64,000 nt of DNA from Anaerolineaceae bacterium. GTDB lineage: Bacteria > Chloroflexota > Anaerolineae > Aggregatilineales > Phototrophicaceae. The stretch's first letter is position 1; each line of letters begins with the position of its first letter. The stretch lies in NCBI GenBank assembly GCA_002699585.1, contig PABP01000013.1, positions 109,403-173,402 on the forward strand. The letters run 5' to 3'. The notes under the pieces are model-generated. The model was given only the letters and a program-made list of their open reading frames with translations. It was not told the origin of the DNA and ran no database searches. The position numbers and the translations under genes were made by a program. Below, one piece after another: positions 1 to 8,222 of this stretch.

Positions 1-55
1 GGGTCAGGATGTAAGCAATGATGTTGGCCGTCTTTAAGACGTTTAGCGAACGCAT
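1..55 (-). CDS. N-terminal fragment of a membrane protein, possibly TspO/MBR family
   Basis: Reading leftwards, an ATG at 55-53 is preceded by a strong GGGAGG ribosome binding site with a 7-base spacer, and the frame stays open to the window edge for 18 codons (MRSLNVLKTANIIAYILT). The start of a hydrophobic helix is visible. The pattern of a short basic start followed by a helix resembles the first helix of TspO/MBR tryptophan-rich sensory proteins, but 18 residues cannot settle that. The initiation signal is convincing, the family is a guess. The gene diverges from hppA. Confidence 0.45.
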   Translation of the reverse strand, partial: MRSLNVLKTANIIAYILT

Positions 56-478
56 GTAAAAACCTCCCTTTAATCTCGTTTATCGGGCCTCATGCAGGCC
101 AAGCATAGAGCCATAACAAATACATTATAGGAGGTAGCATCCATAAAATCGCCGTTTTTACAGCTTGCTATCATAGATTGCTAGGTATCTACTCAGATTT
201 TGCATCAAACAGCTTCCACAAAAATGTGATGCTGATGCACAAAAAGTGGGTAGTCGTGATACTTTTCACAAGACAACCGTGACATATGTGCATGGGATAA
301 GTTTGGGTGTACGGGATAATGGTACTAGGGCCTGACTCGGCTATTTGTTGGAGAAAGCCTAAGATCACTATGGACGACCCCCCACGAAGATCCCCCTTCA
401 CCGACACCTCGGGTGCCGTCTGCCCGTCTGTATATTCTCCGCTATTACCTCTTAAACTAATATTTTAAGGAGACCACC
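56..478. other. Divergent intergenic region left of hppA
   Basis: No convincing gene. It must hold the promoters of the minus-strand gene at 55 and of hppA at 479. On the minus strand a perfect TATAAT lies at 129-124, about 70 bases upstream of that start codon, but no good -35 box accompanies it. The hppA start is preceded by AAGGAG (7-base spacer). A 72-codon frame at 189-407 on the minus strand lacks a ribosome site and any recognisable protein pattern. Confidence 0.5.
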
Positions 479-3121
479 ATGCAGGCAATGCACGGTATTC
501 AACCATTCGAGCAAGTCATGATCCTCATCGTGCTTGCAACCGCCTTTATAGCCCTTGGATACGCTTACTGGCTCGCACGCCAGACCTTCGCTGCGGAAAA
601 AGGCAGCGCAGAAATGCAGCGCATCTGGGGATATATCCGCACCGGCGCCAATACGTACCTGCGCACGCAGATGCGTACTATCGCCATTCTGATTGTTGTT
701 TTAACAATTGCTATGTTTTTGAGTGTGGCACTCGTCAAACCCACTGGCGAGGCCAATGAATTGTTCTGCCCTGCTGCGGTGGAGGCGGCATACGCTGATA
801 CCATTGCGGCAAACAGCAGTGCATCAGTCGCTGCGATCACTGAAGCATTGGAAACAAACACCCCGACCCAGGTCGCACTGGCCAATGGCTATACAGCTTT
901 TGTCCCAGAGCGCATCGCGGGTGCTGTGGAATGCTCCGCAGCCATCACGGGAGTGGCATTTGGCCGTGCTATCGCATTCGCACTGGGTGCCACCTTCTCC
1001 GCGACGGTCGGTTTTATTGGCATGAATATGGCCGTACAGGGCAATGTGCGCGTGGCTGCGGCGGCACGTCACAGCTTTAAGCGTGCCCTGACGATTGCAT
1101 ATCGCTCCGGCACCATCACCGGTATGTTGACTGATGGACTGGGTTTGTTAGGAGGCACCCTGATCTTTATCGTTTTCGGCAAAGCGGCCCCAGATGTCCT
1201 GCTGGGCTTCGGCTTTGGCGGTACGCTGCTGGCGCTGTTCATGCGCGTTGGTGGTGGTATCTATACCAAAGCGGCTGATGTCGGCGCGGACCTGGTCGGC
1301 AAAGTAGAAGCCGGTATGGAAGAAGATGACCCGCGCAATGCGGCGGTCATCGCGGACCTGGTTGGCGACAACGTCGGTGACTGCGCCGGTATGGCGGCAG
1401 ACATCTTCGAATCCTATGAAGTGACGATTGTTTCCAGCCTGATCCTGGGTCTGGCACTAACGGCTGTGACAGGCCAGTTGTTCTGGATCGTGCTGCCGTT
1501 GTTGGTACGCGGCATCGGCGTGGTGAGTTCCATCGTCGGTACGTATGCTGTTTCTCTATGGCGCGTGGATGACGCTGAAGAAGCCATGTACAAGAGCTAT
1601 GAAATCTCCAGCGCAATCACCATCATTTCGACCTTCTTGCTGGCCGTTTTCTATGCAGGCGCGCAGGAAAGCGACTTCTTGATGCATCTATCGCTGGGAT
1701 CGCTAGTGGCGGTCGGTGTGGCGCTGGCAGTGGCCTTCAATCCATTGACGGCTATCGCGACCAGTGCAAACAGCCCGCGCGTACAAAAAATCGCCAAAGC
1801 GACCACATTCGGTCCGGCGCTGGTGATCCTAGAAGGGCTTTCGCTGGGTTATCTATCAAGCGTGGTCTCTATCTTCGTGATTGTCGCTGCTATCGGTGCA
1901 TCGATCCTGGTTTACAGCGTGACGTTCCCGGCTAATCTGTATGCACCTGTCATCATCTTAGGCATCGTGCTATCGGCGCTGGCTATTGGCAACAGCGTTC
2001 GTAAGAATGACCTGGTGACCGGTATCTTCCAAGCGCTCTGGATCATGGTGATTGCCCTGTTCCTCATCAGTATGCGCGATGTCGGCGCGGAAAACCGCTT
2101 CGTCTATACGCTGTTCGGCGTTTCGCTGATCGGCGTGGGTATGCTTTCGCATACAGGCAACAACGTCAGTATGGATACGTTCGGGCCAATTTCCGACAAC
2201 GCCAATGGTATCGGCGAACTGGCGGGTGAAGACTTTACGCCAGAAGCGCGGCAGATCATGGCCGACCTGGATGCAGCGGGTAATACAACCAAGGCCATCA
2301 CCAAAGGCATCGCCATTGGTTCGGCTGTAATCGCGGCTGTTTCGCTGTTTGGTGCATTCTTCATTGACATTGAGCGCGTCCTGCCAGCAGAGCGTATCGC
2401 CGACTTTGAGCGGTCGATCAACCTGGCTGATCCGACGGTGTTCATCGGCCTACTGATTGGTGGCGCACTGCCACTGCTATTTGTCAGTTTGCTGATTAAG
2501 GCCGTTAACAGGGCCGCCAGTGACATCATGGCAGAAGTTCGTCGCCAGCTACGCATCCCGGCGATCATGAAGGGTGAACAGACCCCGGACTATGCCCAAG
2601 CCGTTTCGATCTCCACCAAGGCGGCACAGTCTGAACTAATCCCGTTGGGTTTGATCGCTATTATTTCCCCGATTGTTGTAGGCCTGTTGCTAAAGGAACA
2701 GGCGCTTGGTGGCTTTTTGGCAGGCGTGATCCTATCCGGCCAGTTGTTGGCAGTGTTCATGGCCAATACGGGCGGTGCCTGGGATAATGCCAAGAAGTAC
2801 GTCGAAGATGGTCACTATGGCGGCAAAGGCAGTGAGAACCATAAAGCTGCTGTCGTCGGTGATACGGTTGGTGATCCGTTCAAAGATACAGCCGGTCCAG
2901 CATTGAACCCGATGATTAAAGTGATGAATCTGGTTGCGCTGATTATGGCCCCGATTGTGGTCCAGACGCAGACGCCAGAAGCCACTGTACCGACCATGAT
3001 TGTATGCATCATCGGAATTGTCGTGATTATCTGGGCTGTCCGCCGCAGCGACCGCGATGATGAAGAATCCATCGACGCTGTCATCCCAGAGCGCTTGCAT
3101 GCAGGCGCCCCTGGCGACTAG
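479..3121 (+). CDS. hppA: Membrane-bound H+-translocating pyrophosphatase, K+-independent type
   Basis: Hydrolyses cytoplasmic pyrophosphate and pumps protons across the membrane. The protein is 880 residues with about 16 hydrophobic segments. The acidic substrate/Mg motifs are present: DVGADLVGKVE near residue 267, DNVGD near 297 and DTVGDPFKDTAGPALNP near 794. In GNTTKAITKG, Lys605 and Thr608 occupy the positions that distinguish K+-independent H+-pumps (Lys/Thr) from K+-dependent ones (Ala/Gly). Na+-pumping members are K+-dependent, so proton pumping is expected. The enzyme is longer than usual (about 670-770). Part of the excess is a loop at about residues 84-155 with two cysteines (C97, C152) that would face outward. 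The start is chosen for AAGGAG seven bases upstream. A terminator hairpin follows, so it is probably monocistronic. Confidence 0.97.
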   Translation: MQAMHGIQPFEQVMILIVLATAFIALGYAYWLARQTFAAEKGSAEMQRIWGYIRTGANTYLRTQMRTIAILIVVLTIAMFLSVALVKPTGEANELFCPAAVEAAYADTIAANSSASVAAITEALETNTPTQVALANGYTAFVPERIAGAVECSAAITGVAFGRAIAFALGATFSATVGFIGMNMAVQGNVRVAAAARHSFKRALTIAYRSGTITGMLTDGLGLLGGTLIFIVFGKAAPDVLLGFGFGGTLLALFMRVGGGIYTKAADVGADLVGKVEAGMEEDDPRNAAVIADLVGDNVGDCAGMAADIFESYEVTIVSSLILGLALTAVTGQLFWIVLPLLVRGIGVVSSIVGTYAVSLWRVDDAEEAMYKSYEISSAITIISTFLLAVFYAGAQESDFLMHLSLGSLVAVGVALAVAFNPLTAIATSANSPRVQKIAKATTFGPALVILEGLSLGYLSSVVSIFVIVAAIGASILVYSVTFPANLYAPVIILGIVLSALAIGNSVRKNDLVTGIFQALWIMVIALFLISMRDVGAENRFVYTLFGVSLIGVGMLSHTGNNVSMDTFGPISDNANGIGELAGEDFTPEARQIMADLDAAGNTTKAITKGIAIGSAVIAAVSLFGAFFIDIERVLPAERIADFERSINLADPTVFIGLLIGGALPLLFVSLLIKAVNRAASDIMAEVRRQLRIPAIMKGEQTPDYAQAVSISTKAAQSELIPLGLIAIISPIVVGLLLKEQALGGFLAGVILSGQLLAVFMANTGGAWDNAKKYVEDGHYGGKGSENHKAAVVGDTVGDPFKDTAGPALNPMIKVMNLVALIMAPIVVQTQTPEATVPTMIVCIIGIVVIIWAVRRSDRDDEESIDAVIPERLHAGAPGD

Positions 3122-3188
3122 ATTCGATAACGTAACATCATCATGAGATAAATGTCATGTTCTAATAGACTAAATCTCTAAAACAGGG

Positions 3189-3230
3189 ATGCGCCCATTG
3201 AGAAATTGGTCAATGTGGCGCATTCTCTTT
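3189..3230 (+). terminator. Terminator after hppA
   Basis: A 13-bp stem with one bulged base (3189-3201 with 3210-3223, arms ATGCGCC-CATTGA and TCAATG-T-GGCGCAT) and an 8-base loop, followed by TCTCTTT. The pyrimidine tract is imperfect but the stem is strong and lies 68 bases after the hppA stop. Confidence 0.7.
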
Positions 3231-3264
3231 ATGAATCAGGCAGTAATTCTAAAAGGCAAAAATA

Positions 3265-4497
3265 ATGGGCCGTAAGCAGACCTCGCAACTCAGTCGGCGA
3301 CAATTCCTCAAATACAGTGTAGCCGGGTCCATGCTGGCGATGAGCGGTATGGCAGGTCCCGCAGTGCAAGCTGATGGAAGCAACCCAGCAACCAGCGCCG
3401 CCAGCCGGGTGATCCTGCATAGCTATGATCGGGAGGCGACGCTGCCATCGGCGGCTGTGCGCGAGGCCATGCTTAATGCGACCGATATGAGCTGGCTCAA
3501 ACCCGGTGATTCGGTGTTCGTCAAGGTGGCGAGTAACTCCAATCTGCCTGCCCCATCGGTGACATCGCCGGATGTGCTGGAAGGCGTCATCACGGTGCTA
3601 AAAGAAGCCGGAGCTGGTACGGTGACTGTCGGCGATATGAGCGGGGCGCAATTTGTGCAGCATCTTGCCGACGAAACAATTGGCTCCACGCGCGAGAATA
3701 TGCGTCAAAACGGGCTGCTGGCAGCAGCCGAAGCGGCAGGCGCGGAGGTCCACTGTTTTGAGGAAGTGCCATTTGCAGAGGCCTATGTACCGGGTGTGCC
3801 TCAGATCGAGCATCACTGGGGCGAGGATTTGCAGGTCGCGGAAATCCTAGACCGGGTCGATCACATCATCAATTTGCCCAGGTTGGGTAAGCATGTGCTG
3901 GCCGGGGCGACCCTCGGCATGAAGAATGCTGTCGGTTGGATCAGCGACCATAGCCGCATGGTGCTGCACCGTGACGGGGCCACGTTCCAGGAGAAGATCG
4001 TCGAACTGAATACGATTCCGCAGTTGGCGGATAAGATGCGGCTGACGCTGACCCTGGTCGATAAGGCTTTAACGACCTACGGGCCGGACAGTGGCTACCA
4101 TCTGCCGCTCACACAGCCGATGATCCTAGCTTCTGAAGATATTGTCAGTCATGATCAGGTGGCACTGCTGTCACTGCTATGGGCACGCAAAAAAACACCT
4201 TCCAGCGCATTGGAGGAAGACCCCTATCCGGGTGAATCCAATGGGCTGAATTGGTGGTTCGTGCGGGTGTACTGGGGCGACGAGGCGGCAGCACAGTATC
4301 AGACGCTGCAAGCGTACGACAGCTTGCTGACGCCAGAAGTGCCGATTCATGTGAATCTGGCATGGGATAGCCTGCGCGGTGGCCGACCCGAAGCCATTGA
4401 GGTGCTCACCAGTGGTTTGGCCGCTGATGAATCGCTGGCGGCAAGCCTCATCGAAAATACCAATTTTGGCATTCAACTGCGCGAAGTAACGAGCTAA
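3265..4497 (+). CDS. Tat-exported DUF362 domain protein
   Basis: A 410-residue protein with a textbook twin-arginine signal (SRRQFLK at residues 10-16, then a hydrophobic stretch and AVQA), so it is exported folded, often a sign of a bound cofactor. The body matches DUF362: VFVKVASNSNLPAP, a VLKEAGAGTVTVGDMSG segment, and INLPRLGKHVLAGATLGMKN followed by a GWISDHSRMVLHR region. Some DUF362 proteins carry 4Fe-4S ferredoxin motifs, but here I see only one cysteine in the mature part, so no Fe-S cluster is expected. Its function is unknown. It precedes three exported cytochrome-type genes by 108 bases and may belong with them, though whether they share a transcript cannot be told from the sequence. 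Confidence 0.85.
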   Translation: MGRKQTSQLSRRQFLKYSVAGSMLAMSGMAGPAVQADGSNPATSAASRVILHSYDREATLPSAAVREAMLNATDMSWLKPGDSVFVKVASNSNLPAPSVTSPDVLEGVITVLKEAGAGTVTVGDMSGAQFVQHLADETIGSTRENMRQNGLLAAAEAAGAEVHCFEEVPFAEAYVPGVPQIEHHWGEDLQVAEILDRVDHIINLPRLGKHVLAGATLGMKNAVGWISDHSRMVLHRDGATFQEKIVELNTIPQLADKMRLTLTLVDKALTTYGPDSGYHLPLTQPMILASEDIVSHDQVALLSLLWARKKTPSSALEEDPYPGESNGLNWWFVRVYWGDEAAAQYQTLQAYDSLLTPEVPIHVNLAWDSLRGGRPEAIEVLTSGLAADESLAASLIENTNFGIQLREVTS

Positions 4498-4605
4498 TGC
4501 CTATCTGGCATATGACAATTGCCCTCGTTTGGACGACAGTCGGTAGTTAGACTTTGCTGTGGCGCTTTTGCCCGCTGATATGATCGCAGCTCGCTAGTAG
4601 GTGTG

Positions 4606-6300
4606 ATGAAACACAAGCCATTCATTTTCTTGATCATTATCATTTTCTCGGCCTTGCTCGTCAGTGCGAGGGGCATTCTATTAATTCAGGCGCAAAGTTC
4701 AGGCACTATAGAAGGCATCGTGCTGACAAATGGCGACCCGGTTGCGGGTGCTGTCGTGCGCGTGCGTGGCAACGATACTTATGTGCTAACGGATGAAGAT
4801 GGCAGGTTCAGCCTGACAGCTACAGCTGACAACGATCAAGTGATGATTACGGCGTGGTCACCCGGTTTCTATATCGGCGGCACGGAAATCGGCGCGCTGC
4901 TCGATGGCAACGAGACAAGCATCAACTTGCACCCCCACCCCACCATAGACAACACTGACTATGAATTCATCAGCCCGGTGCTGGATATGGCAAATGAATC
5001 GGCGTGTAGCCATTGCCACCTCGACCATTCGGGCGAAGCTGACGGAGCACTGCCCGTCGATGAATGGCTGCTGGATGCGCACTCCGGGGCCGCGACGAAT
5101 CCGCGCTTTTTGTCGCTTTACAACGGCACGACGGTCGAAGGCGTTGAAGGCATTGTGACGCGCTATACGTTCAATGAGGATGCCGGGTTGAATGTACCTG
5201 AGAGTCCCTCATTAGGCATGTCGGAAAGTGGGCCGGGATTTCGGTTGGATTACCCGGAGCAAACAGGGTCGTGTGCGACATGCCATGTGCCCGTGCTAGC
5301 ATTAGAAGCGCCCTATCAAGCCGATCCGAATCATGCTGAAGGCCTGGCAACGGAAGGCATCACCTGTGATTTTTGTCATAAGATCGCGGATGTCACGCTG
5401 CGGGAAAATGGCAAGCCCGATCCTGGCTTACCAGGGGTGCTATCGTTGGCATTTTTGCGGCCTAGCGATGAGCAGGTGTTCATTGGGCCGTTTGATGATA
5501 CACCGGGCGACGATATTTTTTCCGAATTGCAGACTGAAAGTCAGGTGTGTGCCGCCTGCCACAGCGGGCAATTCTGGGATGTGCCGACTTACAACAGCTT
5601 CGGTGAGTGGTTAGACAGCCCCTACAGCGGTCCAGATACCGGGCAAACCTGCCAGGATTGCCATATGCCACATTCGGGTGCGACAGCATTCGTTCAACTG
5701 CCAGAAGATGAGATGACCACTATCCCTGAGCGGAACCCGGAGACAATCTTCAGCCACCGGATGCCAGGGGCATCGGATGCAGATTTGCTAGCGGAAACGG
5801 CCACACTGACCATCGAGGCCTTAAGCGAGGATGGCAACCTACAGGTGACGGTGGACGTCACCAACAGCGGTGCGGGGCACCATATCCCGACGGACAACCC
5901 ATTGCGCAATATGATTTTGCTGATTGAGGCGACCGACGAAGCAGACAATCGGCTGACCTTGCTGGAGGGTCCGACGATCCCTGATTGGGGTGGCGTGGGC
6001 GACCCAGAAGCGGGTTATTATGCTGGGATGCCGGGAGTTCTATATGCTAAGGTGCTGGCAGATGCTTTCACTGGCGAGACCCCTACTTATGCCTACTGGC
6101 GTCCCACTAAACTGGTCAGCGACAATCGCATCGCGGCGATGGCGGCAGATAGCAGCACGTATGTATTCGACCTGCCTGAGGGCGAAGTCACTGTTGAAGC
6201 GCGTCTGATCTTGCGGCGAGCGTTCATAGACCTTATGGACGTGAAAGGCTGGGATACGCCAGATATGCTGATGGAAAGCGCGACGGTGAGCGTGCCATGA
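4606..6300 (+). CDS. Secreted five-heme cytochrome c with N-terminal carboxypeptidase-regulatory-like domain
   Basis: A signal peptide (about residues 1-31) leads into a beta-rich domain resembling the carboxypeptidase regulatory fold (GTIEGIVLTNGDPVAGAVVRV, about 33-110). Five canonical CXXCH heme sites follow at about C134 (CSHCH), C223 (CATCH), C254 (CDFCH), C315 (CAACH) and C349 (CQDCH). The C-terminal third has the GAGHHIPTDNPLR segment seen in multiheme cytochromes of the c554-like kind, probably supplying a distal histidine. It acts outside the cytoplasmic membrane as an electron carrier or reductase; the substrate is unknown. GTG at 4603 immediately precedes the ATG at 4606; I prefer the ATG. 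The stop codon overlaps the next start by four bases, so the two proteins are translationally coupled. Confidence 0.85.
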   Translation: MKHKPFIFLIIIIFSALLVSARGILLIQAQSSGTIEGIVLTNGDPVAGAVVRVRGNDTYVLTDEDGRFSLTATADNDQVMITAWSPGFYIGGTEIGALLDGNETSINLHPHPTIDNTDYEFISPVLDMANESACSHCHLDHSGEADGALPVDEWLLDAHSGAATNPRFLSLYNGTTVEGVEGIVTRYTFNEDAGLNVPESPSLGMSESGPGFRLDYPEQTGSCATCHVPVLALEAPYQADPNHAEGLATEGITCDFCHKIADVTLRENGKPDPGLPGVLSLAFLRPSDEQVFIGPFDDTPGDDIFSELQTESQVCAACHSGQFWDVPTYNSFGEWLDSPYSGPDTGQTCQDCHMPHSGATAFVQLPEDEMTTIPERNPETIFSHRMPGASDADLLAETATLTIEALSEDGNLQVTVDVTNSGAGHHIPTDNPLRNMILLIEATDEADNRLTLLEGPTIPDWGGVGDPEAGYYAGMPGVLYAKVLADAFTGETPTYAYWRPTKLVSDNRIAAMAADSSTYVFDLPEGEVTVEARLILRRAFIDLMDVKGWDTPDMLMESATVSVP

Positions 6301-8186
6301 TTGTCCATACGATGACGTTAATTTTTCGCTCTCGACCTGCCCTTTTGGCTGCATTGACCCTATGGTTGATAGCCGCATGTGCGCCGCAGGTTGCGCCGGA
6401 CACGCCAGAGATACACCAGGGTCTACCTTATTTTGCACCAACATCGACGCCATTCATTACGCCGGTTCCGCTGGCGCTGACGCCGATCAGCACCGATATG
6501 CCCCTACCCGCGATCCCGGCACTCACAAACAGCCAATCGAGCAAGCTGCTAGCCCTGGCTGGCGATACGCTGGTGACGGTCAACCCGGACAGCGATTCCG
6601 TTACTCTGGTGGACATCAGCACGGAGCAAGTACTCTCGGAAATTGCAGTCGGCGACGATCCGAGGTCGGTAGCGATTACGCCGGATGGCAAGCTAGCAAT
6701 GGTCGCCTTGCGCGGCGACAACGGGCTGGCGGTGGTCGATCTGGCGGAACAAGCGTTGCAGCAGGTCGTGCCAATCTGCCATATGCCGTATGGGGTTGTG
6801 ACGGATGAGCAGCGAGTGTATGTAAGCTGCTTGGGGGATGATGCAATCGCCATGTGGGATATAGAAACGGCGCAGGTCGTTTATGAGATTGCTGTGGGAG
6901 ACGCGCCCAGCGCGTTAGCGCTCAGTGGGGATTGGCTGCTAAGTACGCATTTGTATGATGGCACGGTGACGGTCATCAACATCGAACGAACGCCAGTGGT
7001 GGTTGGCACAGTCAATGTGGAGCCAGATGGCAACTTGGCATCAAGCATCGTCATCGCGCCGGATGGGCAGCGTGCTTATATTCCGCAGACAAGGACCGGT
7101 TTAGCACTGGTTTCGCTGCAATATATGCAGGACTGGTTCCCGGTGGTGGGCGTTTTTGACATTACCAATATGTCAGGAGATCGCAGCGGGCGGCTGACGG
7201 TATCCACGTTGGAATATGCGGCCAACATGCCCTATGACCTCGCATTTGATGCGACAGGCGAGACAATGTACCTTGCTCTGGCCGGGAATGACACGGTTGT
7301 GGTGGTGGATGTATCCAGCGGCGAGGTTCAGGCGCGGATGGCCGTAGGCGCTAATCCGAGGGGTATTGTGTACAGCGATGACCGCGCTTACGTTCTGAAT
7401 GTATTGGATGGCAGCGTATCGGTTATTGATGCCGAAACACAGGCAGTCGTTAATACGATTGCCGTTACCGAGCTGCCGCTCGACCCGGTTTTGCTACGAG
7501 GCAAGGTCTTGTTCAACCAGGCATCCGCTGCGCTGAGTGATGGAGCCATTAGCTGCGCGACCTGTCACCTGGATGGCGGTGCGGACAGCCGGACGTGGAT
7601 CAACTTCCGCAGTGGGCCGCGCAATACCCCGGCCCTGGGCGATATGGATGTGTTAGCGCCCTATAATTGGGCCGGAGACATGGTCGAGCTGCATGACACC
7701 ATCGAGGACCAAATTCGGCATGTGATGCTAGGCGATGGGTTGATTGCGTCTGAGGACTTTGACGCTACAACCGACACAATTGATGCGGGACGTTCGGATG
7801 ATCTGGATGCGCTGGCGGCCTATGTGGCGTCGCTGGAACCGTGGCCAAGTCCCTATCGTGAGGAAGATGGCAGCCTGAGTGCATCAGCAGAACGCGGCAT
7901 GATGATCTTTTTGAGTGGATCGCCAAGCTGTAGCTGCCATACGCCACCGTTGTATAGTGATCTACAGCAGCATAACCTGACAGGGGCATCCTTTTCATTG
8001 GAGACATTTACGGCCTTTGATACGCCTACCCTGCGCGGCATCTGGGCGACAGCGCCTTATATGCACGATGGCATCGCACCGACGCTGATGGATGTCTTCA
8101 CCAGAACAGACCCGGTGCATAGTGTGGCCGATGACTTGACCGAACAGCAGCTCGCGGATTTGATCGCGTTTTTGCTGTCGCTATAA
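6297..8186 (+). CDS. Lipoprotein: YVTN-type beta-propeller fused to a di-heme cytochrome/MauG-like domain
   Basis: The lipobox LIAAC near residue 28 predicts lipid anchoring. Residues about 80-400 carry repeated propeller blades (TLVTVNPDSDSVTLVDIS, AVGDDPRSVAITPDGKLAMV and similar). From about 405 on there is a MauG/cytochrome c peroxidase-like part. The first heme site is canonical, C420-A-T-C-H. The second reads S-C545-S-C547-H548: against the family's RGxxLF...CxxCH pattern the first cysteine is replaced by Ser and a cysteine sits one place later. The rest of the site (CHTPPLYSD) is intact, so a single covalent thioether or an unusual attachment is possible. It is coupled to the five-heme gene by an ATGA overlap and followed 36 bases later by the FG-GAP cytochrome. 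Likely an extracytoplasmic electron-transfer partner. Confidence 0.85.
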   Translation: MIVHTMTLIFRSRPALLAALTLWLIAACAPQVAPDTPEIHQGLPYFAPTSTPFITPVPLALTPISTDMPLPAIPALTNSQSSKLLALAGDTLVTVNPDSDSVTLVDISTEQVLSEIAVGDDPRSVAITPDGKLAMVALRGDNGLAVVDLAEQALQQVVPICHMPYGVVTDEQRVYVSCLGDDAIAMWDIETAQVVYEIAVGDAPSALALSGDWLLSTHLYDGTVTVINIERTPVVVGTVNVEPDGNLASSIVIAPDGQRAYIPQTRTGLALVSLQYMQDWFPVVGVFDITNMSGDRSGRLTVSTLEYAANMPYDLAFDATGETMYLALAGNDTVVVVDVSSGEVQARMAVGANPRGIVYSDDRAYVLNVLDGSVSVIDAETQAVVNTIAVTELPLDPVLLRGKVLFNQASAALSDGAISCATCHLDGGADSRTWINFRSGPRNTPALGDMDVLAPYNWAGDMVELHDTIEDQIRHVMLGDGLIASEDFDATTDTIDAGRSDDLDALAAYVASLEPWPSPYREEDGSLSASAERGMMIFLSGSPSCSCHTPPLYSDLQQHNLTGASFSLETFTAFDTPTLRGIWATAPYMHDGIAPTLMDVFTRTDPVHSVADDLTEQQLADLIAFLLSL

Positions 8187-8222
8187 CAACATGAACTATT
8201 TTGCGAAATGGAATGATTCGCT

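Noticed and set aside
189..407. A 72-codon minus-strand frame left of hppA
   Set aside because: No ribosome site, no domain and placed in the divergent promoter region.
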